Assembly: GCA_946479995.1 (NCBI GenBank)
Contig: CAMLIU010000026.1
Span: 1 to 10,809 of the forward strand
Reading direction: 5' to 3'
Origin: an uncultured Gemmatimonadota bacterium
Lineage (GTDB): Bacteria; Gemmatimonadota; Gemmatimonadetes; Gemmatimonadales; Gemmatimonadaceae
Length of the DNA: 10,809 nt
A program made the position numbers and the translations under genes. Below are positions 1 to 7,027 of this stretch, one piece after another. The stretch's first letter is position 1, and each line of letters starts with the position of its first letter. The notes under the pieces are model-generated. The model saw only the letters and a program-made list of their open reading frames with translations. It was not told the DNA's origin and searched no databases.

Positions 1-466
1 TCGCCGGAAACACGAGCAGCATGCCGGAGAAGTTGTACGAGTGCGGGAGGTACACCGTGACGTGCGCCGCCAGGCCGAGCGACGTCAGCGACTGCTGCGT
101 CACGAAGCCGAGCGCGCGCACCTCGGAGCCGGGGATCGGCGTCACCATCACCGGCTTGTCGAAGCGGCGCTGCTCGCCGACGAAGGCGTTGAGCAGGTCG
201 CGCGTGGACGTGTAGAGCAGGCGAACGAAGGGAAGCCGCTGCATCACCCGCTCGAGCGCCGCGAACAGGCTCGCCGTGAGCAGCCCCTGCGCGAGGTAGC
301 CGAACAGGGTGATGAGCACCACCGTGACGACGAAGCCGACGCCGGGAATGGGGATGCCGAGCCAGCCGTCGATCGCCGTGAACACGCGCACGCACACGTA
401 GATCGTGAGCGCGAACGGGGCCAGGAAGACGAGCCCCTTGAAGAAGTAGTTGAAAAGTCGACTCAC
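1..466 (-). CDS. DUF502 family membrane protein (partial, 3' end outside window)
   Basis: The first 155 residues are visible; the C-terminus lies beyond the left edge. I recognise the DUF502 family of small inner-membrane proteins, whose biochemical role is not established. There are two hydrophobic segments, roughly residues 8-30 and 41-66. Between them is the family's short loop with IPIPGVG (about 38-44). After them comes the segment around LPFVRLLYTSTRDLLNAF (about 78-95), then a soluble part with MVTPIPGSEVRALGFVT (about 107-123), where DUF502 proteins typically read 'GFVT'. The GTG start at 464-466 is the first usable start after the upstream stop, which is in the same frame just 3 nt away. 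Its own ribosome site is weak, so it is probably translated by coupling to the DUF2911 gene. Family assignment is firm; function unknown. Confidence 0.87.
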   Translation of the reverse strand, partial: MSRLFNYFFKGLVFLAPFALTIYVCVRVFTAIDGWLGIPIPGVGFVVTVVLITLFGYLAQGLLTASLFAALERVMQRLPFVRLLYTSTRDLLNAFVGEQRRFDKPVMVTPIPGSEVRALGFVTQQSLTSLGLAAHVTVYLPHSYNFSGMLLVFPA

Positions 467-469
467 GTC

Positions 470-1672
470 TTACTTTGCCGAAACGGGGACGCTGAGGCGC
501 TTGTCGCCCCAGGCGAAGGTGAGAACGGTGCTCCCCGCCTCGGGAGCGAAGCCGATCGTGAACCGCTCGACGGGGGACGGGAGGGCCGTCTCCCGGAGCG
601 GGATGCGCGCGAAGTCCAGCTTCGGATCGTGCTCGGTGCCCCACTGTCCGTGCTGCCGGTTCACCACGAGCCGATAGCCGCCCGTGGTGGCCGTCCAGAG
701 GGAGTAGGTGCCGGCAGGAATGCTCACGCCGCCGATGACGATGTCGGCGTCGGTGCCGAGCTGGGTGGCGGCGTTGGCGCCGGTGCGCCAGAGGGTGTCG
801 CCGAGCACGCCGTTCATCCACACGTTGCGTCCGCGCAGCGAAGGGCGGCCGTAGTCCACCCACACGTGCGCGTTGCCGATCGTCGCGCGCGCCGTGTCGC
901 GCGTGGACACCTGCCCCACCGGGCCGGCGATGGAGTCGCGCACCGCCCAGGCGTGTCCGAGGGAATCCATGTTCACCACGCTCACGCGGTCCACGCGCAC
1001 CTTGTCGGTGGTCTGGCTGCCGTCCATCCCGATGACGCGGCCGCGCCCGTCGAACCGGACGAAGAGGGGCGCCCCGAACCAGTCGATGCGCGCCGCGTCG
1101 GTGCCGGTGATCTTCACGGGGAGGGCCGTGGTGCCGCGCACGTTGAAGTTGAGCGGCACGATGGCGAACTCCATGCTGTCGCGGCCCATCGCGCGCAGGC
1201 GGGCGAGCGCGAGCTCGAACAGCGCGTACGAGCCGTTCAGGTACGGGAGGAAGGCGCCGTGCAGGGCAGCGGTGCGCACCGTGTCACCATTCGCGCGGTG
1301 CGCCCTGAAGGTCACGCTGTCGGTGCCGAACGCCACCGAGAGCGACTGCGTGGAGCCGCGAATCGGAGTGCCGTCGCCGCGGCGCAGCGTGTAGTCCGCG
1401 TGCTCCGGCACCTCGCCGGCGGCGAGCCCCACGTCGTAGTGGGCCACGGTCGTGAACGGCACGCGCTGCACGAGCATGCCCTGCATCCGCGTCGCCGTGC
1501 GCGTGTACTGCTCGATGCCCAGCGTGTCCTCGCCGAGGCGGATGAGCAGCGTGATGGCGCCGGCAGGAGCGGCCGGCAGTGGATACGACGTGGACGAGCT
1601 GGAGCAGCCGGCGAGCGGCGTCAGGGCGAGTAACGCGGTCGCGACGGCACGGGAGGAACGAAGGCGCGACAA
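470..1672 (-). CDS. Secreted lipoprotein with C-terminal DUF2911 domain
   Basis: Predicted 400-residue lipoprotein. Residues 1-22 form a signal peptide (basic SRLRSSR, then a hydrophobic stretch) ending in the lipobox LAGC, so Cys23 should be lipidated. The last ~140 residues match DUF2911: VDYGRPSLRGR near 272-282, LWRTGANAATQLGTDADI near 294-311, IPAGTYSLWT near 318-327, and VVNRQHGQWGTEHD near 336-349. The family is exported and has no established activity. Residues ~40-260 look beta-strand-rich and I cannot assign them. I chose a TTG start at 1670-1672 because it places a basic n-region before the hydrophobic core and has GGAG 6 nt upstream. The frame stays open much further upstream, through a palindrome and antisense to UdgX, but that part reads as non-protein. 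The DUF502 gene follows 3 nt after the stop, so the two are likely co-transcribed. Confidence 0.88.
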   Translation of the reverse strand: MSRLRSSRAVATALLALTPLAGCSSSSTSYPLPAAPAGAITLLIRLGEDTLGIEQYTRTATRMQGMLVQRVPFTTVAHYDVGLAAGEVPEHADYTLRRGDGTPIRGSTQSLSVAFGTDSVTFRAHRANGDTVRTAALHGAFLPYLNGSYALFELALARLRAMGRDSMEFAIVPLNFNVRGTTALPVKITGTDAARIDWFGAPLFVRFDGRGRVIGMDGSQTTDKVRVDRVSVVNMDSLGHAWAVRDSIAGPVGQVSTRDTARATIGNAHVWVDYGRPSLRGRNVWMNGVLGDTLWRTGANAATQLGTDADIVIGGVSIPAGTYSLWTATTGGYRLVVNRQHGQWGTEHDPKLDFARIPLRETALPSPVERFTIGFAPEAGSTVLTFAWGDKRLSVPVSAK

Positions 1673-1678
1673 AGGGGG

Positions 1679-1682
1679 CTCC
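1679..1682 (-). promoter_or_regulatory. Ribosome binding site supporting the TTG start of the DUF2911 lipoprotein
   Basis: On the minus strand GGAG sits 6 nt before the TTG codon at 1672-1670. There is no ATG or GTG at a suitable place ahead of the signal peptide in this frame, so this site decides the start. Confidence 0.5.
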
Positions 1683-1736
1683 GCGTGGGGATGGAGAATG
1701 GTATTCGGCGGGACGCTGGACGCGAAATCACAACCT

Positions 1737-1784
1737 GGTAAAAGGTACCTCGTACCTGGTACCAGGTACGAGGTACCTTTTACC
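1737..1784. repeat. 48-bp perfect palindrome made of GTAC heptamers
   Basis: Every base from 1737 to 1760 pairs with its partner from 1784 back to 1761, giving two 24-nt arms with no loop. The pairing breaks at 1736/1785. GTAC occurs at 1745, 1752, 1759, 1766 and 1773, exactly 7 bp apart, and GGTACC occurs three times (1744, 1758, 1772) at 14-bp spacing. A degenerate unit (GTAA) at 1738 keeps the phase. The element lies between divergent genes, so it cannot be a shared transcription terminator; depending on promoter positions it would fall in a leader or between promoters. It shares its core GGTACCTCGTAC with the element at 6885-7042. Possible roles are a dispersed palindromic repeat, a protein-binding site or a cruciform-forming site. 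Confidence 0.95.
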
Positions 1785-1831
1785 CGTCGTTGCAGCTGCC
1801 TTCGGAACGAAGGATGCTCAGCGAATCGGCC

Positions 1832-2458
1832 ATGCCTTCCGCCGCTGATTTTCTCCCGTCCCGTCGCACCATCCCCGCCCTGCGCAAGGCCGCGGAAGGA
1901 TGCCGCGGCTGCCATCTGTGGATGGTCGGCACGCAAACGGTGTTCGGCGAGGGTTCGCGCTCGCCCAGCATCATGTTCGTGGGTGAGCAGCCTGGCGACC
2001 AGGAAGACCTGGCCGGCCATCCGTTCGTCGGCCCGTCGGGGAAGCTCCTCGACCGTGCGCTCGAGCACGCCGGCCTCGACCGCTCCGATGCCTACGTCAC
2101 GAACGCGGTGAAGCATTTCAAGTGGGTGCCGGCCGAACGCGGCAAGCGACGCATTCACAAGACGCCGAACGCCACGGAGATACGCGCCTGTCATCCCTGG
2201 CTCGACGCCGAGATCGCGGCGGTGAAGCCCCGCGTCATCGTGGCGCTGGGGGCCACGGCGGCGAAGGCCGTGTTCGGCCCCTCGGTGAAGGTGACCGCCC
2301 AGCGCGGCCGCGTGCTGCGCACTCCTCTTGCGGAAGCGGGGTTCGCCACCGTGCACCCGAGCTCCGTGCTCCGCGCGCCGGGCGACCTGCGCGCCGATGC
2401 GGAAAAGGCGTTCATGGCCGACCTGAAGAAAGTCGCACGCTACCTCGCCAGCCATTAG
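1832..2458 (+). CDS. udgX: UdgX-type uracil-DNA glycosylase
   Basis: 208-residue member of the uracil-DNA glycosylase superfamily, close to family 4 and best assigned to UdgX. UdgX binds uracil in DNA, excises it and stays covalently attached to the abasic sugar through a histidine. Visible motifs: CRGC (Cys24, Cys27), the uracil-pocket motif GEQPGDQED (51-59), PFVGPSG (64-70), VKHFK with His95 where family 4 enzymes have a cysteine, the diagnostic KRRIH loop (105-109) with His109 as the covalent nucleophile, Cys120, and HPSS (175-178). Cys24, Cys27, His95 and Cys120 are the probable 4Fe-4S ligands. I chose ATG 1832 because the N-terminus then resembles mycobacterial UdgX and places the reactive histidine at 109, as I recall for that protein. 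ATG 1814 and TTG 1790 are in-frame alternatives; 1832 lacks a good Shine-Dalgarno sequence. It is first in a run of plus-strand genes. Confidence 0.93.
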   Translation: MPSAADFLPSRRTIPALRKAAEGCRGCHLWMVGTQTVFGEGSRSPSIMFVGEQPGDQEDLAGHPFVGPSGKLLDRALEHAGLDRSDAYVTNAVKHFKWVPAERGKRRIHKTPNATEIRACHPWLDAEIAAVKPRVIVALGATAAKAVFGPSVKVTAQRGRVLRTPLAEAGFATVHPSSVLRAPGDLRADAEKAFMADLKKVARYLASH

Positions 2459-2494
2459 GGCCGGCGCGGGTCACACATACACCCAGGACATCCC

Positions 2495-3058
2495 ATGGCG
2501 TCCCTCATCGACCTCGTGAAGGAGCACCTCGGGCCGCAGGAGCTGTCGCAGATCAGCCAGCAGCTCGGCACCGATCCCGCTACCACGCAGCAGGCGGTGA
2601 ACACCGCGCTTCCCGCGCTCGTCGGCGGCCTGGCGAGCAAGGCGCAGCAGCCCCAGGGCGGCAGCGAAGTCCAGCAGCTCCTCGGCTCACACGCCGGCGT
2701 GCTCGGCAACCTCGGCTCGCTGCTCGGCGCGGGCGCTCCCGCCGACGGGGGTGGCATCCTCGGACGTGTCCTCGGTCACACCCAGCCGGAGGTGCAGCAG
2801 GGGGTGCAGCAGGCAACCGGGCTCGGCTCGGACCAGACGCGCAAGCTGCTGATGATCCTCGCGCCGATCGTGATCGGGGCGCTCGCGAAGCGGGCGATGA
2901 GCCACGGCAGCGCCCAGGACCCGCAGGAGATCCAGAAGTCGCTGCAGCAGGACGCACAACAGGCCAGGCAGCAGGCCGAGCAGCATTCGCCGCATCTGGG
3001 TGGCCTGCTCGGGAAGATCATGAGCATGGCGGAATCCCCCGAGATGCGGAATCGGTGA
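2495..3058 (+). CDS. DUF937 domain protein
   Basis: 187-residue protein matching the DUF937 family (YidB-like), whose function is not established. Residues 1-50 form a helical module (SLIDLVKEHLGPQELSQISQ, then an ALPALVGGLASKA segment near 38-50). A Gly/Leu-rich stretch follows (GVLGNLGSLLGAG, 68-80), then GGGILGRVLG (85-94). A second helical part includes LLMILAPIVIGALAKRA (118-134), the family's conserved hydrophobic helix. The tail is Gln-rich and probably coiled (146-164). There is no signal peptide, so it is probably cytoplasmic. The ATG has AGGA 6 nt upstream. It lies 36 nt after UdgX and 39 nt before an AlkA-like glycosylase, so it may be co-transcribed with both. Confidence 0.87.
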   Translation: MASLIDLVKEHLGPQELSQISQQLGTDPATTQQAVNTALPALVGGLASKAQQPQGGSEVQQLLGSHAGVLGNLGSLLGAGAPADGGGILGRVLGHTQPEVQQGVQQATGLGSDQTRKLLMILAPIVIGALAKRAMSHGSAQDPQEIQKSLQQDAQQARQQAEQHSPHLGGLLGKIMSMAESPEMRNR

Positions 3059-3097
3059 CGAGTAGCGGGCCGGTGTGTCGCGGGACAATCTTGAATC

Positions 3098-3724
3098 ATG
3101 TCCCGGATCCACCGACCCGCACTGCTCCACCTCCGCCAGGCGGATCCCGTGCTGGGCGGCATCATCGACCGGGTGGGAGCCTGCCGCCTCGAGGCGCGGC
3201 GCACGGGAACGCACTACGATGCGCTCGTGCGCTCGATCGTCTTCCAGCAGCTCTCGGGGAAGGCGGCGCGCACGATACACGAGCGCTTCCGGGCGATCTA
3301 TCCCGGTCGTCGGCCTCGGCCGGAGCTGGTGCTCACCACGAGCGACGCGACGCTGCGCGCAGCGGGGCTGTCGCGCCAGAAGATCGGCTACCTGCGCGAC
3401 CTGTCGGCGCGCGTGGCGGACCGATCGTTGCCGCTCGCGCACCTGGGCCGTCTGCCGGACGACGCCATCATCGAGCACCTGGTGCAGGTGAAGGGAATCG
3501 GGCGCTGGACGGTACAGATGTTCCTCATGTTCCGGCTCGGGCGGCCCGACGTGCTCCCCGAGCTCGATCTGGGGGTGCAGAACGCCATCCAGCGCGCGTA
3601 CGGCCTGCGCAAGCGGCCGACGCCGAAGGAGGTGCTCCGCATCGGTGAGCCCTGGCGGCCGTACGCGTCGGTGGCGAGCTGGTATCTCTGGCGGTCGCTG
3701 GAGAACGGCGACGGCCAGGCCTGA
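3098..3724 (+). CDS. DNA-3-methyladenine glycosylase II, AlkA/MAG family
   Basis: 208-residue HhH-GPD superfamily glycosylase. Such enzymes flip out alkylated purines and cut the N-glycosidic bond, starting base excision repair. The protein starts directly in the HhH-GPD fold and lacks the extra N-terminal domain of E. coli AlkA, so it resembles the short MAG-type enzymes. Visible features: ALVRSIVFQQLSGKAA (42-57), the start of the catalytic domain; the helix-hairpin-helix VKGIGRWTVQMFLMF (131-145); GRPDVLPELDLGVQ (148-161), where I take Asp157 as the conserved catalytic-loop aspartate; and WRPYASVASWYLWR (186-199), the typical C-terminal signature. There are no Fe-S cysteines, unlike EndoIII or MutY. 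Start ATG 3098 gives the usual length but has only a weak ribosome site. It follows UdgX and DUF937 on the same strand. Confidence 0.92.
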   Translation: MSRIHRPALLHLRQADPVLGGIIDRVGACRLEARRTGTHYDALVRSIVFQQLSGKAARTIHERFRAIYPGRRPRPELVLTTSDATLRAAGLSRQKIGYLRDLSARVADRSLPLAHLGRLPDDAIIEHLVQVKGIGRWTVQMFLMFRLGRPDVLPELDLGVQNAIQRAYGLRKRPTPKEVLRIGEPWRPYASVASWYLWRSLENGDGQA

Positions 3725-3789
3725 GTAGCGGGCGGCGCACTTTCGGCGCGGCACGGTGTCACATGAGCACGACCTCGAGGTAGCAGGAA

Positions 3790-5565
3790 ATGAGCTTTCA
3801 CCCCAACGACATGCGCCGCCGCGGCCAGGCGGCCACTGTCGCCATCGTCGCACTGATGCTGTTCCTCACCGGCGGCTTCTTCCGGAGCCAGGTGCTGCAG
3901 CATGCGAAATACACGCTGCAGGCGGAGACGAACCGCCTGCGCGAGTTGCCGCTGCCCGCCCCGCGCGGCGTCATCTACGACCGCCACAACAAGATCATCG
4001 CCGACAACGCGATCGGATACTCGGTGTCGGTGCTGGTGCAGCGCGAGGACTCGCTGCGTGCCCTGCTGCAGCGGCTTGGCGGCACGATCCAGCTCACGCC
4101 CTACCAGGTGGAGCAGACCATCCGCCGCTTCCGCCGCGCTCCGGGCCGGCCGGCGGTGATCCTTCCCGATGCGGCGTTCGACGTGGTGAGCGTGCTCGAG
4201 GAGCATCGCCTGCAGTTCCCCGGTCTCATCATCGAGAGCTCTCCTCGGCGCTTCTATCCCGACGGCGGGCTCGTGTCTCCGTTCGTCGGCTACATCGGCG
4301 AAATCAGCGAGGCGGAGCTGGCGAAGCTGAGCGACGAGGACTACAAGGCGGGGCAGCAGATCGGCAAGCGCGGCCTGGAAAAGCAGTACGAGGAGCAGCT
4401 GCGCGGCAGGGAGGGAAGCCAGTACGTGGAGGTGGATGCGCGCGGCCGCATCGTGCGCCAGGAGGGCGCACGCGCCGACCTGCCGCCGGTGGCGGGGCCA
4501 CCCCTGTACACGAACATCGACATGGACCTCCAGCGCGTGGCCGCCGGCGTGTTCGGGGACACGCTGCAGGGCGGCGTGATCGCGCTCGAGCCGAAGACGG
4601 GGGCCGTGCTCGCGCTGTACAGCGCGCCGACGTGGGACGCCAACCGCTTCATCGGCGGCATTCCTCAGTCCTACTGGGATTCCCTCAACACCGACCCCCG
4701 CAAGCCGCTCTACAACAAGGTCCTGCAGGGCGAGTATCCCCCGGGCTCCACCTTCAAGCTCGCCACCGCCGTCACCGCCCTCGAGAATCACATGGTGACG
4801 ATGAACGACCACATGCCGATCCCGTGCACGGGCGGGCTGCAGTACGGCTCGCGCTACTTCCACTGCGACGCGGTGCACGGCAGCCTCTCGCTCGCCGGTG
4901 CGATCGCCAAGTCGTGCAACGTCTACTTCTACCAGCTCGGCATCAAGCTCGGCCTCACGCGCCTCCTCGCCGGCGGCATCGACCTCGGCTTCAAGGAGCG
5001 GTCGGGGATCGACCTTCCCGAGGAGCGCCGTCCGCTCTGGCCGGAGACGGCCGAGTACTTCAACCGACGCTACGGCAAGAGCGGATGGACGCAGTCGGTG
5101 GTGCTGAACCTGGCCATCGGCCAGGGCGAGAACGCGCAGACGGTGGTGAACATGGCGAAGTTCTACACGGCGCTCGCCACCGACGGATCGGCGGCGCGCC
5201 CGGAGGTCGCCAAGCTCGCGCCGGTACGCGAGCGGCTGTTCAGCCTCGACTCGGCGCAGTTCACGCAGCTTCGCGCCGCACTGGCCAACGTGGTGGAGTC
5301 GGGCACCGCGGTGCGGTCGAAGCTCCAGGGAGTGGTGCTGGCGGGCAAGACCGGTACGGCGCAGAGTCGCAAGTACGACAAGAACGGCAAGGAGCTCAAC
5401 TTCTCGTGGTTCGTCGGCTTCGCGCCAGCGGACGACCCGAAGATCGTCGTCGCCATGATGCTGGAGTACGTCCCCTTCCAGGGCGCGACGACCGCGACGC
5501 TGGTCTCGAAGATCATCGGCTCGTATCTGCACGCGACGCCGGTGGTGGACATCGTCCCCTACTGA
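3790..5565 (+). CDS. mrdA: Penicillin-binding protein 2 (class B transpeptidase of the elongasome)
   Basis: 591-residue class B penicillin-binding protein. It cross-links peptidoglycan in the periplasm, normally as partner of the RodA glycosyltransferase. Layout: a short cytoplasmic N-terminus; a single membrane anchor (about 14-33); a dimerisation/pedestal region that begins with RELPLPAPRGVIYDRHNKIIADN (51-73) and contains FYPDGGLVSPFVGYIGEISEAEL; then the transpeptidase domain from about 240. Catalytic motifs are all present: STFK (Ser320, Lys323), SCN (375-377) and KTGTAQ (520-525). Start ATG 3790 has GAGG 9 nt upstream. No rodA, mreB, mreC or mreD is next to it, which is unusual for mrdA: it follows the AlkA gene by 65 nt and precedes DUF445 by 53 nt. 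It could be a second PBP2 paralogue rather than the main elongasome enzyme. Confidence 0.93.
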   Translation: MSFHPNDMRRRGQAATVAIVALMLFLTGGFFRSQVLQHAKYTLQAETNRLRELPLPAPRGVIYDRHNKIIADNAIGYSVSVLVQREDSLRALLQRLGGTIQLTPYQVEQTIRRFRRAPGRPAVILPDAAFDVVSVLEEHRLQFPGLIIESSPRRFYPDGGLVSPFVGYIGEISEAELAKLSDEDYKAGQQIGKRGLEKQYEEQLRGREGSQYVEVDARGRIVRQEGARADLPPVAGPPLYTNIDMDLQRVAAGVFGDTLQGGVIALEPKTGAVLALYSAPTWDANRFIGGIPQSYWDSLNTDPRKPLYNKVLQGEYPPGSTFKLATAVTALENHMVTMNDHMPIPCTGGLQYGSRYFHCDAVHGSLSLAGAIAKSCNVYFYQLGIKLGLTRLLAGGIDLGFKERSGIDLPEERRPLWPETAEYFNRRYGKSGWTQSVVLNLAIGQGENAQTVVNMAKFYTALATDGSAARPEVAKLAPVRERLFSLDSAQFTQLRAALANVVESGTAVRSKLQGVVLAGKTGTAQSRKYDKNGKELNFSWFVGFAPADDPKIVVAMMLEYVPFQGATTATLVSKIIGSYLHATPVVDIVPY

Positions 5566-5618
5566 GCCGGGTGCCGCGTCGCGAAGCGCACAGCGGCGGG
5601 GGGCGATAGCTTCGTCCC

Positions 5619-6881
5619 ATGCTCGTCGTCGCTGACGATACCGAGAAGGCACGACAGTACGCGATCATGCGCCGTCGCGCGACGGCGCTGCTGGGCGCGT
5701 TCACGCTGCTGTTCATCGCCAGCGCCGCGCTGGCGCACCTGCGCCCGGACGTCGCCCCCTTCTGGGTGCACCTCGTGCGCGCGACGGCCGAGGCGGCGAT
5801 GGTGGGCGGGATCGCCGACTGGTTCGCCGTCACGGCGCTGTTCCGGCACCCGATGGGGATCCCCATCCCGCACACGGCGATCGTCGCGAAGCGGAAGGAC
5901 CGCATCGGGCGCAGCCTGGGCAACTTCGTCGGCAACAACTTCCTCTCGCGGGAGGTGATCGCGCGCCAGCTGGCCGGGATGAAGCTCGGCGAGCGTGCGG
6001 CACGGTGGCTTTCCGTTCCCGAGCACCAGACGCGCGTAGCGCGCGCCATTGCCGGCGGCGTGGCACGCGCCGCGGAGGCGATCCCGGGCGAGGAGCTGCA
6101 GGAAAGCGTGCACGGCCTGCTGGTGGCGCAGCTGCGGAAGGCGCACGTGGCGCCGCTGCTCGGCGACCTCCTGGCCATGGCGACGACGGACGACCGGCAC
6201 CAGGAGATGCTGGACCGCCTGGTGTCGCTGATCAACCGCATCGTCGAGGACAACAAGGAGATCATCCGACTGCGCATCGCCGAGGAGAGCCCATGGTGGG
6301 TCCCCGGCGCGGTGGATGACAAACTCTACCAGAAGATCGTCTCCGGAATAGAGCACACGCTGGAGGAAGTAGCGATGAACGACGCGCACCCGCTGCGCGC
6401 GCAGTTCGACAAGGCACTGCGTGACTGGGTGGAGCGGCTGCATTCATCGCCGGAGACGATCGCGCGTGCCGAGGCGATGAAGGAACGCCTGCTCGAGCAT
6501 CCCGCGGTCGGGGAGCTGTCGGACTCGCTGCTCGGCGCAGCACGGAACGCGGTGGCGAAGTACGCCGGCCCCGATGCCCCCACGCCCGAGCCGCTGGAGC
6601 GGGCGCTCGGCGCGGTCGCCGAGCGCGCCCTGGAGAACGAGGCGCTGCTGCGCGACGTGGATCAGGCGATCGAGCGGCTCGTGACGGGGGTGGTGGAGCA
6701 GTACCGGCCGGAGGTGTCGGCGGTGATCGCGCGGACGGTGGAGGGCTGGGACGCGACGGCGGCGTCGGAGAAGATCGAGGTGCAGGTCGGCCGCGACCTG
6801 CAGTTCATCAGGATCAACGGGACGCTGGTGGGGGGGCTGGTGGGGCTGGTTCTCTACCTGCTTACGGTGGTGGTCGGATAG
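5619..6881 (+). CDS. DUF445 family membrane protein (YjiN-like)
   Basis: 420-residue protein matching DUF445, a widespread envelope family without a defined biochemical function. Near the N-terminus is a membrane segment (about 22-42), followed by the family signature EAAMVGGIADWFAVTALFRHP (58-78) and IPIPHTAIVAKRKDRIGRSLGNFVGNNFL (81-109). A long helical, charged middle (about 110-385) follows, probably outside the bilayer. The end carries the second signature VGRDLQFIRINGTLVGGLVGLVLYLL, with a C-terminal membrane helix at about 401-419. ATG 5619 was chosen because the family usually has a short charged leader (here DDTEKARQYAIMRRRAT) before the first helix; ATG 5667 is an alternative. The ribosome site is weak. 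It lies 53 nt after PBP2 with no clear terminator between them. Confidence 0.9.
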   Translation: MLVVADDTEKARQYAIMRRRATALLGAFTLLFIASAALAHLRPDVAPFWVHLVRATAEAAMVGGIADWFAVTALFRHPMGIPIPHTAIVAKRKDRIGRSLGNFVGNNFLSREVIARQLAGMKLGERAARWLSVPEHQTRVARAIAGGVARAAEAIPGEELQESVHGLLVAQLRKAHVAPLLGDLLAMATTDDRHQEMLDRLVSLINRIVEDNKEIIRLRIAEESPWWVPGAVDDKLYQKIVSGIEHTLEEVAMNDAHPLRAQFDKALRDWVERLHSSPETIARAEAMKERLLEHPAVGELSDSLLGAARNAVAKYAGPDAPTPEPLERALGAVAERALENEALLRDVDQAIERLVTGVVEQYRPEVSAVIARTVEGWDATAASEKIEVQVGRDLQFIRINGTLVGGLVGLVLYLLTVVVG

Positions 6882-6945
6882 AAGGCAACTGACGTACGGG
6901 GTACCTCGTACGACGTATCAGGACCTGTGGGCTGGCTTGGTACAA

Positions 6946-6970
6946 GGCGCCTCTGGCTCCCAGTGGCGTC
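6946..6970. other. Hairpin in the core of the 158-bp element
   Basis: CGCCTCTGG (6948-6956) pairs with CCAGTGGCG (6960-6968) around a CTC loop, with one T-T mismatch (6952/6964). A G-T pair (6947/6969) and a G-C pair (6946/6970) extend the stem. It sits near the centre of the surrounding inverted repeat. No run of T follows on either strand, so I do not call it a terminator. Confidence 0.65.
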
Positions 6971-7002
6971 GGCACATTGGAGTGGACTGGATGTCGGTCC
7001 GG

Positions 7003-7027
7003 GTACGAAGTACCCGGTACGCAGTAC
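7003..7027. repeat. Right-arm GTAC heptamer array
   Basis: Three full heptamer steps: GTACGAA, GTACCCG, GTACGCA, ending in GTAC. The local sequence CCGGGTAC-GAA-GTACCCGG (6999-7017) is also a perfect 8-bp stem with a 3-nt loop. The array ends about 37 nt before the aminopeptidase start codon, so on the plus strand it may lie in that gene's leader. Confidence 0.8.

Noticed and set aside
41..1633. 530-residue plus-strand open frame across the DUF502 and DUF2911 genes
   Set aside because: Composition is dominated by Arg, Glu, His and Ala without any domain, while the minus strand encodes two recognised families.
1737..1784. Palindrome as a rho-independent terminator
   Set aside because: It lies between divergently transcribed genes, and the few flanking A/T bases belong to the palindrome arms rather than to a trailing T tract.
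1785..1831. Sigma-70-like promoter for udgX (TTGCAG at 1790)
   Set aside because: No acceptable -10 hexamer lies at 16-18 bp spacing, so I do not call a promoter.
1673..2455. Upstream extension of the DUF2911 frame to 661 residues
   Set aside because: This part is antisense to the well-supported UdgX gene and runs through the palindrome. The lipoprotein signal peptide begins only at 1672.
5566..5618. Possible terminator between PBP2 and DUF445
   Set aside because: Only short GC-rich self-complementary pieces such as TCGCGA are present. There is no long stem and no T tract.
3388..5652. 754-residue minus-strand open frame opposite PBP2
   Set aside because: Arg/His/Leu-rich shadow of a GC-rich gene with no recognisable domain. 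The plus-strand gene has all three transpeptidase motifs.
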